This document shows positions 1-11,910 of a DNA stretch of 64,000 nucleotides, one piece after another. The translations under genes and the position numbers were made by a program. This stretch comes from Galaxea fascicularis (Eukaryota > Cnidaria > Anthozoa > Scleractinia > Euphylliidae), in contig OX419337.1 in the NCBI GenBank assembly GCA_948470475.1, forward strand, positions 29,031,372 to 29,095,371. Reading direction: 5' to 3'. The notes under the pieces were generated by a model that was given only the letters and a program-made list of their open reading frames with translations, was not told where the DNA came from and did not search any database. The first letter of the stretch is position 1, and each line of letters begins with the position of its first letter.

Positions 1-856
1 ATTTAGCAGATTATCAGGATCCCCTAGGAGGCAATGAATACAATCGGTGAACAAAATCCTTGTGGGGGGGGGGGGGATACTCAACAGGTGCTTGAGCAGG
101 GAGGTGCAGCCCAGGTGTTCACCCTGACCCTGTTTAAGACACAAATCTCTGATTTTACTATCCCATTTAAGACAGAATTCAGATTTTTCATACCCTATCC
201 AAGACAACAAATAAACAAAGACAACGTTTTGCGGTAACCACTTATCTTTTTTGTAGTGTAATAAGCTGTAATTATCAAAGCCAAGGGAAGCTGGACCAAT
301 AACTGGTGCTCAAAATACAAGGGAAAAATCCTTGCCCCCTGGCCCTTAATGGCAGCCCTGTTCTTGGCCAGAATTTGTTAAACTGGTTGTTGTTTTCATT
401 GTTATTTTTGTAAAGCCTGGCACAAAATAATGAGGGTGACAAAACATAGTGTTGTTGGGCAATACCCTTTTTCATCTCCTTTTACTTATCGTTTGTTATG
501 GTTATGAAAGAATGCCAAGGAACAACTATTAAGTTGGAAGAACATGGTGCTGGCTCACTCATTCCATCAGTCGAAAGCCTGCAAACAATTACTGTAACTT
601 ATACATATTAATGTATGTATAATTAAATGACCAAGCGAGCAAGATGGAATATTTTTCTCCATGGACAATTTTCATAGGAGTAAACCCTAAGGTTATTCAA
701 TATAAAAAGAGAGGACATTGAGAATCTCGAAGATGACAAACTGATGTTTTTTCATGTTCAATTTGACCTGTAGAATCCTGAAAGCATATGTCATTAATGA
801 AATGCTCATACAAGCCTTTGGTTAATGTCATCAATGTCATTTAATTTTTTTTGTAG

Positions 857-3800
857 GACATGAGCATTTAAAACTTATTTTTGATTTTTCTGTGTGGGTA
901 TTAAAATCACATCCTGACGATGGTTTGAAGGTGAGAGTTGATTCTTTACCTTATTTCATAGGTTGCATATACATAAAGAAAAAACTTGGATAGGAGTGAT
1001 TTGCCATGAATACCAAATTAACAGTTGTTTTCTCTTCAGACAGGACAAGGTATCCTTATTTCCTCCCTTCCATTCCACCCTTTGTTGCTCCATTCTTCCA
1101 CCCCTCTCCCCCTCCATTCTTCAATTCCTCTCACCTGCCCTACCTTCCTCCTTTCCTCCCTCCCTCCCTCTGTCTCTCCCACCCTTTGTCCCTCTGTCCC
1201 TTAGTTCCTCTGCCCTTTCTCCCTCCCTCCCAGCTTCCCTCCCATCCCCCACCCCTCCATCTCTCAGTCCCTTTGTCCCTCTCTCCTTCCATCCCTCCAC
1301 CCCTCCCTCCATCCCTCTGACCTTCCCTCCCTCCCTCCCTTGCTCCCTCCCTCTGTCCCTCCATCCCTCTGACCTTCCATCCCTCCCTTCCTTACTCCCT
1401 CCATCCCTCTCTCCCTCTGTCCCTCCCTTCCTCTGTCCCTCCATCCCTCTGTCCTTCCATACCTCCCTCCCTCTGTCCCTCACTTTCTCTGTCCCTCCAT
1501 CCCTCTGTCCTTCCATCCCTCCCTCCCTCTGTCCCTCCATCCCTCTGTCCTTCCATACCTCCCTCCCTCTGTCCCTCACTTTCTCTGTCCCTCCATCCCT
1601 CTGTCCCTCCATCCCTCCCTCCCTCCCTCGGCCCCTTCTCTTCCTCTGTTCCTTTCATCCCTCTGTCCTTCCATCCCTCTGTCCCTCCATCCCTCTGTCC
1701 TTCCATCCCTCCCTCCCGCTGTCCCTCTCTTCCTCTGTCCCTCCATCCCTCTGTCCTTCCATCCCTCCCTCCCTCCCTCGGCCCCTTCTCTTCCTCTGTT
1801 CCTTTCATCCCTCTGTCCTTCCATCCCTCCCTCCCTCTGTCCCTCTCTTCCTCTGTCCCTCCATCCCTCTGTCTTTCCATCCCTCCCTCCCTCCCTCCCT
1901 CTCTTCCTCTGTCCCTCCATCACTCTGTCTCTTCCTTCCTCCCCCCTTCCTCCATCCTTACTTCCTTCCTTCTTACTCAGTACTGTTTCTCACACATGAG
2001 CAATGCATACTTAATACAGTCATGTAGTCAAAACAAAGCGAAACGGAGGAATTGTTTGCCAAAGTTGAGAATTTAGCTTGTTACTTCTGTCACTTAATGT
2101 GAAATCCAGTAGCCCACACAAACCCTCAATGTTTTCGTTGTCAGATTTTCACAGAGGATTTGCCAGAGGTGGAGGGCTTGCCTCGGGACAAAGTGCTGGC
2201 TCACATAGAACAGAGTGCTAAACAATTAACCATACGATACTTGGTAAGCAGTCAGTACATCCATTGATATCTTGGGACGTTTTTGGTTGGTATATAGATG
2301 TTGGGATGCTGTAGTCACGTGATCTCAGTTCTAGACAGTTGAGATGGTTAATTTATGGTTGATATAAATGGCTTTAAAAAACTGTCATCCTATGGAGTAT
2401 TCATGCTCCATTTCAAATGTCTTTTATTTATAATTACTGTACTTTATATTGAATTTGAACAGCCCTTATGTTTTATGAATGGAATGAAAATATATAATAT
2501 GCAATAATAAGGGTAATTGTTGGTTGTGTTATGGCTAATCAACTGTAGACAAAAGCCAAAGAAAATGTTTGATTTTTGTTTCAGTCAATTTTGAATCTTA
2601 TAATTAAATGAAAAGAAGTAAGTTAATACTCAAATATATCAATATTAAAGTAATTGGATCTTTCAGGGCATTTTGTTTTAAGGGTAATAAAATTTGATTT
2701 TTGAACTTGAAGTTCACGTTTGGTTGCAGGAACATATTATCTTCATCTGGAATGAATCAAAACCTGAATTTCACAATAAACTAATCAATTGCTACCGTGA
2801 AAGAGTACACCTGCTTATGAGGGAATATTTAGACTCCTTGCCTGAAGGTATGGTTAAAGCACATAGAGTGTTTAAGGCTGCCAAATAAGAGCAAAGGTTA
2901 AGGTCTTAGGCCATATCTTGAGCTCAGGCCAATGTAGGCACTTAAGAACGTGATCATACCCACCACTGGGATCATCTGTTTTTTTAAAGTGATATATCTC
3001 TTTTCAGCATTGCTTGTCTTAAGTACAAGAGTGATGTTTCTTTTGAAGAGGTGTTTTCTACAGAATTTGCAATGAATTCTAAGCTAAGTCAGCCATTTCC
3101 AGTCATTGTTATAGGGAAGAGTAAAGCAATCTAGCAACTGGGAGCAAGGGAGGGCATGTGCAGTTTTTTCAGTGACAGGTAACTGTGGCATACTAGATTC
3201 AGGTGTCCCTGTTGCGTACTCACTTTCATCAGTTTTCAAAGGCTCCTGATTACACTGTAACTAAATTCAGAGTGGGAGAAGTGAGGTATCTTTTGATAAG
3301 CAATGAATGTCAATATTGCACCTTATGTAGTTCTTAAGTGTTATTACTCTATTTGGTTAGCCTCCTACTCACAACGTTTTTTGGCTGTTCACATCTTTCC
3401 TCCCTGATGAACGGACTTCAGGATTTGGAAGTGTGCTGTGATTGGTCTATGTAAATTATGACTCGGGTAAGCAGACGTTCGTTGAGGAGGAAAGATTGAG
3501 GAGGCTATATATGGGAGGTTGGGTTAGGTATTTAAAAGTTTATTTTTGTCATCTTTGTTATATATTAATTTATCAGTTTTTAGTTAGTGTCCTTACTTAG
3601 AAGGCAGTTGCTATCAACATTAACACGTTATTTATTCTCATTTATGTTTTGCAGGTGATGAGCCAGTTCCTCCTGGCAGTGAACCAGGTGAACTCGGTGA
3701 ATTGAGAGGCAGACTGCTCTTCCTGCTGGAGACTTCTAAACATTACCAGGCACAGCATCTTCTCACGCACTTCCCGGAGAGTGAGTTAACTTGCACTTTA

Positions 3801-5731
3801 TAACAATTATCTGTCACGTCTAGGGCTGTTTATACTGTGTTGTTAAACAAAATAGTTAGCTTTTACAGTCTTCTTGTGTGTGTGGCTTATGGTAAATGAA
3901 AGCGTTCAAAACTCAAGGTTGATTTGATGAACAGCTTTTAATCCTTTAACCCTGAGATCCAAATCTGAATTCTCATTTGTTGCCACTTCAGATTTCCTAT
4001 AGACATAGTAAGGAGAAATTGTTAAAATATCAAGCAAATTCATCTTGCGTGATCTTGTCTTTAATTCTTGTGACCACTCTGTTTTATAAAGCGTATATTT
4101 TACAAGGAGAAATTTGATGCTGATCACTCTTATTAACTGACCCGTTCTTACATACCCTAGTTAGTAGTTCATATTGTAGATAAGCGTGAAGCGAGCAACG
4201 TTTGATTGAGTTTATGAGAATATTGATATTGAACTGTTTGGTAATGGTTTCCGTTTTTCAGGCTTCTTTCATGAGCGAGCTCTTCTATTGGGTCGAGTAG
4301 GGAGACACGAGGAAGCACTAGCTATTTATATCCATGTACTACATGATGCAAAGCTGGCTGAAGAGTAAGTGTCACTGTCAAGATAAACGTTTGACACTCT
4401 TTTTGCGATTGCTGTAAATGGCTCTGGGAGCTATTACTGTCAAGATACTGTAGCATTTTAAATCGTTTGACACTCTTGTTTCGGTTGCTGTAAAAGGCTC
4501 TGGGAGCTTAAAGACTTTTTTTAACTTTTGTCTTTTACCATGTGTTATCCCTTCCGTCAGTGTTCTATCAGTCCCCCCCCCCTTGGGTGTACTCTTCAAA
4601 TGTTTGAGTGGGGGGGGGGGTGGCGCTGGGACTCTGAAACCCTTACCCAAACCAGACCAAGTTCAGGTGCATTTTGCAATACCTCCTACTAACCGAGTTC
4701 GAGGTCCGTACATATATCTTATTAACCAAGCGCGAGGGCCGTACTGGGAGAATATCGGCCCGAGGTCTTGACAGTACGGACCGAGCGCAACAGCGAGGTC
4801 CGTACAAAAAAGACCGAGGGCCGATATTCTCCCAGTACGGTTCCGAGCAAGCTTGGTTAATAAGAGATTTATTAGACGATTGAAGACAACGCGGGATCAT
4901 TTGGGACAATACCCAGTCCAATACTTAGAGAATATCGGACTGGCAATAGAGCAATCTTATTGGTCGATTTTAGTTATTGGCCCTCTGACTGTCTAAGTCG
5001 TGTAATAAAAACCTATACTAGACCTAACACCAAAGATCCCTACGCTATCCCAAACACGACGTTTTGAGCGTCAATCCCCGCGAAAAAATAATAGCTAAAT
5101 TGTTCAAGCAATTCATCAGCTTATGGAAAATGATACCTTATTCTAGTCCAAAACACTCTGATTTCTATAGCAATTGCCATACTAGACTGCTTAAAAACCA
5201 TACCTTTCGCAGCGGCATACACTTTATATTTGGTATCCCCCCCCCCCCCTCGGGCAGTAACCGCAACTGTATTTCAAAATTGAAGTGATTTCAAGGTTTA
5301 TCTTCCATTATAAAGTTACCAATACTTCCCTTGAACTGCTTTGTTCTGGTTTTGTTACCGGTAGTTACCTTTTGGTATTTGTTATCCATCGTTGAGGCCG
5401 GTCAGGTTATGGTTTAAATTGTATTCGTCTGTTGTCCAGGTACTGTCAACGAAACTACAACGAGGGTAGAGATGGAAGTAAAGATGTAAGTGTTTAAATA
5501 TTGTAGAACTGATGAATGGGGCGGGCGACCGACAATGAAAAGTTCTCAGTCGGTTGTTTTGACTTGATTTGACGTCGGCACAAGCTTATTCGTCAGAGCG
5601 AATCGAGGAATTCCTCGATTCGCTCTGACGAAGGGCTAACGCGCGAAACGTCAGCTTTTAGAATCCCTGTACGGTGTTCAATTTACATTTATCAACTCTG
5701 TTGATAATACCAAATTTTTGTGTACTACTTC

Positions 5732-5767
<36 letters not shown>

Positions 5768-7453
5768 CCCCCTTTACTCAATTTATCCACTACCAAAACT
5801 CCTGATCCAACCAGTTCTCTAATGAAAGTAATTCGCGTTTGCTTTGGTTCTGTATTGCTTCGCTCTGTGATTGGTTGACAAAACTCGCGCCACTTTCTCA
5901 GCCAATGAGAAGCAAAACCAAAACAAATCGCTGGTTGCACGCGCGCATTTCCCGCGCTTGGCGCCGGTTGCATGTAATCACTTCAGTTTCTGATTGGTTC
6001 AGATAACTGTCTTCGTCTCTTGTGATTGGTCAGAGTAATGGCTTTGGTTTTGGTTTTAACGACACTTACTTGAAAACCACTCTATGGAGTTATGAATACA
6101 TTTGATTGACAGGTGTTTGTGTCACTACTGCGCATGTACTTGGAGCCACCTGATATAAACGGTAAAGAGGGCAAACCGAACATAAGTGTGGCGTTGAATT
6201 TACTACAAGAACATCGGCAGAAAATTGCTACTGCAAAGGTATTTTATCACGTAACTTTGCAACATTCTCACTTAAGGGCGCAATGCTTTTCGAATAGGTC
6301 CAAAGATTTATTTCAGCGATAAAAATATTTTGGGTTTAACTGCACTTTAACCAGTTTTGCAGTAGCACTACATTGATAAATCGTGCCTTTTTGTGGTCAG
6401 CCTTTCCCACGTCTGGGCTTTATGCCTCCTGTAGGCAACATGAGAGAAACGAAAGTAATATGCGAGTGCACAAGCAGCCTGTGTGAATTCAATTTGTCAT
6501 GCTTGGCTAAAGTTAGCTACAATGGTGCAACAAGGCGCTGATTCATTTCCTTTCCCAGGGGAGAAAGAAACTGCGAACATGTTTGTTGGTGTGTTTGCGA
6601 TGCTTGCCAAAGTTGTCAGTTAAAAAGCAAATTATTTCCTCCGTGTTTTTACTGAGTCAAATCTGTAGTGACCCATATTTAAGAAAAGAAGTCTTATAAA
6701 TCAAAAAGAAAAGATAAAAAAAGTGAAATTGAACAGTGTTCGACTGAGGTGTGATCGAACAAAAGCCATTTCATCTTGGGTCGTTAAGAAATTTTGGCAA
6801 ACACCTTAATTCTTTTGCCAGGCCCTTGAGTTGCTGCCTGCATCCATCGAGGTCAGGGAAGTTTACACATTTTTGCTGAGTGTTCTGGAAGATAAGGAAA
6901 AGAAAAGGAAAAATTGTCAAGTGTTGAAGAGTCTTTTGTTTGCTGAACATTTACAGGTAAGAAAAAACCTTGGCCTTTTGTTCTATCTTACGCCTTTATT
7001 TATTTTACAAATGGATTGACTTAAGACTTGCCTGGTTGAGACGAATTTTTAATGGCATCAATGGAGCAGGAAGGAGCTCCTACAACACGTATCAACATAT
7101 CTGATTATACAATTCAAGTTGAGTCCCTAAAATCGAAATCTTTTCAAATCTTCTCAAACTTTTATATTATATGTTACCGGGAACGATCTTTAAAACATTT
7201 CGATTTAAAGAAATTCTGGAGGGCAAATTTAGAATAAAACTACTTTTTGATTATTGCTTTCTTAATTTTTTTCCTTCCTACAGAATTTTTTAAAAGTAGG
7301 ACTATATACGCAGTCAATTGATCTTAGTTGTTACCGAAAAACTGAAAATAATCTACCGAGTGAAAGCAGAAATATAAGCGACTAAAGTTACGAAACTTCA
7401 AAAATTTCGAGTCGACAAGATTAGCATTTGAGCATGCGCGACACACGCGTGCT

Positions 7454-7492
<39 letters not shown>

Positions 7493-7533
7493 ACATAACG
7501 AGAAGGTCACGCAAACGAAAAAAGTACCTCGTG

Positions 7534-7564
<31 letters not shown>

Positions 7565-7565
7565 C

Positions 7566-7613
<48 letters not shown>

Positions 7614-8931
7614 AGGATAAAACTGATCTTTTTTTTATGTCATTACGACTATGTTGTTATGTCGTTATGTCACTAGTGTGAACCAGGCCTTACTTTTTAT
7701 AGTTATGGCGTGTGTTGTTTACGCGCGCGCTCGGCTAAAAACCCTTTCGAGCCTCCTTAAACATATTTTTACTTTCTTTGACTCATGACGTCATTCATGC
7801 GTCTATAAAAAGTACAAAATCGCAAACACGTCCAGACCAATCAAAACGCAAGGTTTACACCGTCTATTGTTTAAACTTATACACTTCTAATGGGATGAAC
7901 TTTGTGTCAGGTTCAAGAACAACGCATGCATTATCAAGCTCATAAAATCTTTTTGACGGATGAGAGAGCTTGTCAAGTATGTCACAAGAAAATAGGAAAC
8001 AGGTTAGTGTGAAATCTCAAAATCTTTCTTTTGAAATTTGTATGTTAGAATTGGCTGTTTTATTTGTAACTACTTCAGCTGCGTGAATAGCTGCGTTGGT
8101 CCTTCTTTAAGTCTTCCAACGGATTTTCCAATAAATGAATTTCACATTGATTGATCTTTTAAGCTGCTTGGATGTTACAGCATTGCATCCGATTTTGCAA
8201 AGGGCATAGCCTTGAGCGCGTTCGGGTTTGAATCTGTTTAACACTTTCTTTTCGCAAGTACTCTAGTTGCGTAGGTGACAGGTGCAAACGGTGCGAAAGT
8301 TGTAAGTGAGGACACAGTAGACAATAGAGTGTATACACTGAAATTTAAATATCAAAATTTTATCCGGTTGACTAGTTGGTTAGCTACGTAGCATGGCCCC
8401 AGAATCTGGCGCTAACGACAAAACGTTAACAACAGAAAATAGAAAATAGAAAACATGTACCATGTTTCTATCGAATTATAGAAGCACGAGTGGAAGTTAG
8501 GGAGAACGAGAAATAATGTGGGAACGCGAGCCCAAACTTTCACGAGTGAACATGTTTTCTATTTCTTTTAGAAAACACCGCGACGTAAAAAAGAAAAACA
8601 ACTTGTTAACTTTGATTATCAAAATGTAAATTCTCTTTGCTCGCGTCATCATTACGTCAACAGTTCGAGCAAGTGCCCCTGTTTAGTGACCACGAGCCCC
8701 CCTCCCCAGCCACCCTACATCCCACATTTGATTACCAATTGAAGCAGGACGTTGTATAACTTCTGTCCTTTGAACCGTCTTGCTTTTCTTAGTGCCTTTG
8801 CGTATTACCCGACGGGAGAAATACTTCACTATTACTGCTGCAAAAACCTTACCTCTCCCCCCGGGAGTGAACACACTACCCCCCGGCACAGTCCCACACC
8901 GGAAGATAATCTGCCGCTTAGCCGATACTAA
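857..8931 (+). CDS. VPS39: VPS39 (Vam6/TLP) HOPS subunit, C-terminal ten exons
   Basis: Partial gene: the last ten exons of the Vps39/Vam6 tethering subunit, which in the HOPS complex links Rab7 membranes to SNARE assembly during late endosome-lysosome fusion. Exons: 857-930, 2145-2243, 2730-2847, 3655-3780, 4262-4364, 5440-5485, 6113-6238, 6822-6956, 7911-8002, 8793-8931 (stop TAA). All junctions are GT-AG and all phases join, giving about 352 residues. The translation follows human VPS39 along its length, including the segments SVWVLKSHPDDGLK, ERALLLGR.GRHEEAL.IY and SLLRMYLEPP. The C-terminal zinc-type tail shows CQVCHKKIGN, then a tyrosine-rich stretch ending YYCCKN. This tail extends about 25 residues beyond the vertebrate end and is rich in Pro and Ser. 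The first exon in view starts in phase 1, so upstream exons lie before the window. Introns carry a pyrimidine minisatellite and several fold-back repeats. Confidence 0.93.
1060..1965. repeat. Pyrimidine-rich minisatellite in a VPS39 intron
   Basis: About 900 bases made almost wholly of C and T on the plus strand, built from variants of CCCTCC and CTCTGTCCCTCCAT. Higher-order copies of roughly 80-130 bases are visible, for example the segments with TCGGCCCCTTCTCTTCC near 1628 and 1778. The long frames on both strands here (Ser/Pro/Leu-rich on plus, Arg/Gly/Glu-rich on minus) are products of the repeat, not genes. The purine strand carries dense GGGA runs. Confidence 0.95.
3356..3508. repeat. 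Fold-back element with AGCCTCC ends
   Basis: The left end reads TTAGCCTCCTACTC and the right end reads GATTGAGGAGGCTATA. Inner arms also pair (TCTTTCCTCC against GAGGAAAGA). This fits a short non-autonomous terminal-inverted-repeat element inside a VPS39 intron. Confidence 0.5.
4675..5000. repeat. Fold-back element, ACCGAGTTCGAGGTCC family, copy 1
   Basis: Left arm CCGAGTTCGAGGTCCGTAC; internal arms ACTGGGAGAATATCGGCC and GGCCGATATTCTCCCAGT are perfect complements around about 65 bases. Related copies lie near 20.39 and 57.82 kb. All three share the opening motif and a following TTAGTAAG/TTAATAAGAGATTTATTA segment. It lies in a VPS39 intron. Confidence 0.75.
5560..5720. repeat. Repeat with ATTCGCTCTGACGAAGGGCTAACG motif
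   Basis: An inverted pair GTCAGAGCGAATCGAGGAAT / ATTCCTCGATTCGCTCTGAC meets at 5609-5610. It is followed by a conserved block (GACGAAGGGCTAACGC, CGAAACGTCAGCTTTT, CAATTTACATTTATCAACT) that recurs near 47.6-47.76 kb. Confidence 0.7.
5765..6085 (-). repeat. CCAAT-rich terminal-inverted-repeat element, copy A
   Basis: Ends in TTGAAAACCACTC; contains GTGATTGGTTGACAAAACTC, CAATGAGAAGC and TTGTGATTGGTCAGAG. The same ordered blocks occur reverse-complemented at 46080-46350 and 9459-9728. The element ends about 30 bases before the VPS39 exon at 6113. Confidence 0.75.
7456..7692. repeat. GGTTCACAC fold-back with ACATAACG-repeat arms
   Basis: Terminal inverted repeats TAAGCCTGGTTCACACT and AGTGTGAACCAGGCCTTA. 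Just inside, the left arm is a run of GACATAAC units and the right arm runs GTTATGTCGTTATGTC, so the arms pair throughout. A relative with the same termini but different arm units is at 58473-58656. Confidence 0.8.
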
Positions 8932-9122
8932 CACGTGGTCACATGGTGTACTCCATCCGGGTAACTGAAGATATAAGCCTGAGCTTACTGTCATCAAGAG
9001 TCATCTCTCCTATTGAGGAGGACTGGGCTGCAATCGCACCTGTAGTGCAGTTGAAATTACAGCTTGGAATATTCGGTGATGAAATAGAATAGACATGGTA
9101 TTATAAATGAATGTACGAGTCT

Positions 9123-9128
9123 AATAAA
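9123..9128 (+). promoter_or_regulatory. VPS39 polyadenylation signal (candidate)
   Basis: An AATAAA hexamer lies 192 bases after the VPS39 stop codon, with a second AATAAA about 25 bases further on. Nothing else on the plus strand nearby competes for it. The assignment rests on position only. Confidence 0.45.
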
Positions 9129-9458
9129 CAAGCGTGACGAACAAATAATAATAAAAAGATTTTATCATTTATTTGGAATCCATTACAAAAATGTCTAATT
9201 TATTAATCCAGCTGTAGGTTACGTATTGAAGTGTGAAAATCTCAGGGAAATTTTAATCTACAGAGGAATTCAACTCTGTTGCTGAATACAAAAATTGCTC
9301 AGATTCTTGACACACTTTCAGAACAGTCTCATACATGCAGAAGTAGTCAAGTTTGGGTATGATCCTGGGATATAACTATTTTTTCATGGAAAGGATTAGT
9401 AAAAATAAATTTAATTAGGGTTACTGCACACATGTTTGTAAAATTGTTATTTTTTAAG

Positions 9459-9728
9459 CAGTTTTCAGTTGATTGTCGTAAAACCAAAGGAATTTGCTCT
9501 GACCAATCACAACATGCAAACAGTCTAATGAGCCAATCATAGTACGAAGCAATTACGTGTAGCCGGCCCAAAGCGCGAGAAAATGCGCACGTGCAAATCT
9601 TGAATTAATGGTATATATGCTTCTCATTGATTGAAAAAGTGGCACGAGTTTTGCCGGCCAATCACAGAGCGAAGCAATGCTAATCCGAAGCAAACGCAAT
9701 TTACTTTCGACGATCAATTGAAAACTGC
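9459..9728 (+). repeat. CCAAT-rich terminal-inverted-repeat element, copy B
   Basis: Left end GCAGTTTTCAGTTGATTGTCG and right end CGACGATCAATTGAAAACTGC are near-perfect inverted termini. The inside carries CTGACCAATCACAA and GCCAATCACAGAGCGAAGCA as in copies A and D. Confidence 0.75.
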
Positions 9729-9799
9729 GCTATTCTGTGGTTTGTTTTAGTATATGCAGTAATTATAGTGTCTCTATACATTCTTTAATCATATCTATA

Positions 9800-10155
9800 A
9801 CAAAATTCTCGATTCTGATTGGTTCTGCGCGCGCCTATTTGTCGCCTAATTGGCGCGCGATCACGTGGGTGTCCAATTACAGGTATCCAATTACAACGTT
9901 TTGTAATTGGATATCTGTAATTGGACACCTACACCATTCGGGCGTCAATTACATGCGCTTTAATGGCTTAATCGTATCTAACAAAATTCTCGATTCTGAT
10001 TGGTTCTGCACGCGCTTATTTGTCGCGTAATTGCCGCGCTATCGCGTGGGTGTCCAATAACAGCTATCCAATTTCAATTTTTTGTAATTGGATACCTGTA
10101 ATTGGACACCTACGCGATTCACATGTCAATTACGTTCACTTCAATGGCTTCCTTC
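9800..10155. repeat. Two tandem 181-bp units, each with an AATTGGACACC palindrome
   Basis: The block starting CAAAATTCTCGATTCTGATT recurs 181 bases later. Each copy holds a hairpin whose arms are GGTGTCCAATTACAGGTATC and its complement, separated by a short AT-rich loop (perfect or nearly so in unit 1, with compensated and uncompensated changes in unit 2). Confidence 0.8.
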
Positions 10156-10156
10156 G

Positions 10157-10289
10157 TAATGTTTTCCTATTGTTTGTAAGACTTTTGGAACATACCACTG
10201 ACTTTTTCACTCAAAGAAGGTTCTCAAAATCTTCTTAATCTCGAAATTTGTTATTGATACGATTAATTAGTAATTGGACCTCGTGTCGC

Positions 10290-10328
<39 letters not shown>

Positions 10329-10348
10329 ACGAGCGCTCGTCCGATTTT

Positions 10349-10407
<59 letters not shown>

Positions 10408-10503
10408 TATCTCTAATGTTTTCTACTGTTTGTAAGACTGTTGGAACATACCACTGACTTTTGCGCTCAAAATCTTCTTTATCTCGAAATTTGTTATTGA
10501 TAT

Positions 10504-10541
<38 letters not shown>

Positions 10542-10618
10542 AGAGTAATCTTGCTCGTAACTTTCAAATCGGACTCGCGCTGCGCGTTCATCTGATTTTG
10601 AAATTACTCGCTCGATTT

Positions 10619-10658
<40 letters not shown>

Positions 10659-10660
10659 TA
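10157..10660. repeat. Two tandem about 250-bp units with long palindromes
   Basis: The lead segment TTTGTAAGAC..TTGGAACATACCACTGACTT appears at about 10175 and 10430. Each is followed by a palindrome of about 130 bases: TAATTGGACC, ACAATTCAGGGAGTAAT, then CAAATCGGACGAGC meeting GCTCGTCCGATTTTG at its centre near 10334. The second unit's centre is interrupted by substitutions. Confidence 0.8.
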
Positions 10661-11756
10661 TTAGAGCGCTATTTTGTATTGATTTTGTTATCTGTTGACT
10701 TATTATTTAACCAAGATTCTGTTTAAACTAGCTATATTTCTTAAACCAGATGTCAATCAATTATTAATGCTGCGCGTTCTATTTCTACACGAACAACTTA
10801 CAACATTCAACTGGCTCCATTAATGATATTTGAGACAGCGCTCCAACTTAGTGTTTGTGGAGATGGCTTTCACTGAATTTTTGCCCGATAAAAGAAGTAA
10901 ATGTTGGTTCAGAGCGAACTCATCGCACAAGGACTCTTTTAACCATTTTGCGTCGTAATGCTGACGTGAATTTCGTTGATGTCACAATCATTTTCTAGTT
11001 GTTTTGTCCTTAAAAGTTAAATTTTCTTTGCTCTTTCATTGACGACCAGTTCAAAGGGGGGGGAGGGGGGAGGGGCAAAGAGACGGCTAACAATTCAGAT
11101 AGAAATAATCTTTAATAGATAAAGCTACAAATCGTTTATTCACAAACGTAAAAACAGCGTGAAGAAGTCATACGGATTTACGCTGCCTTCTATTGGTTGT
11201 ATTCTGGAACAAGTGATCATGATGGCCATCACAGGTTTCCTAAGTGATCTGAGTACTGGATACGATATCGTTTTCTAATCAACCTTTGCAGATGTGCCTT
11301 CCCAAATTGACTCAAAAACGAGGACTAGGAGACTATTTTGCCTTTGATTTAATATTCCGAAATACATTCAATGGAAAGTAACGTTCTTCAGTCACATACT
11401 TACAATGTTGACCTTTGTGGGCTAAACAAGCAGCAAAAAACTTGTACATCAGTTTGGAAACACTGACCCCGGGCTAACAATTATTATAGTACAATCTGGT
11501 TGCTTACTTTTTCTCATTAGCCAAATGAGACCCACCCAGACTGATATAGCAATGTTGACGTTATGAAGTCATTTCACTATCAGCGCGCCTTGTTATTAAA
11601 AGCAAGAAGAAGTAGATTGTGCCACTTACAAAGAAAAAGCTTTAAAAAGGCTACAAGGTTTAGTGGAAAATGATAGATCTTGGGACTCGGTTTCGCATGA
11701 GGCGACAATTATCAAGGGCCGTTTTTCAGAGGGCCCTCCCTCAAACTTATCCGTTA

Positions 11757-11910
11757 ATAGGCCATATTCGTATTCTCGGTATTGAACTGGATCTAGCATG
11801 AAGTGGAGGCTCTTGCGGGGGAATCTTTTCATATGTAAATGTATTCCTCCCAAAGAGCCTCCACTTCATGCTAGACCCAGTTCAATACCGAGAATACGAA
11901 TATGGCCTAT
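11757..11910. repeat. Near-perfect fold-back, 58-base arms
   Basis: Left arm 11757-11814 begins ATAGGCCATATTCGTATTC; right arm 11853-11910 ends GAATACGAATATGGCCTAT. I see only one or two mismatches (ACTGGATCTAG against CTAGACCCAGT). The loop is about 38 bases. Confidence 0.85.

Noticed and set aside
963..2027. 354-residue Ser/Pro/Leu-rich frame and several Arg/Gly-rich frames on the other strand
   Set aside because: All are translations of the CT-rich minisatellite within a VPS39 intron; no start context or homology.
5221..5255. Homopolymer C and G tracts here and at 4607, 28688 and 38281 as regulatory sites
   Set aside because: Simple slippage tracts with no further structure.
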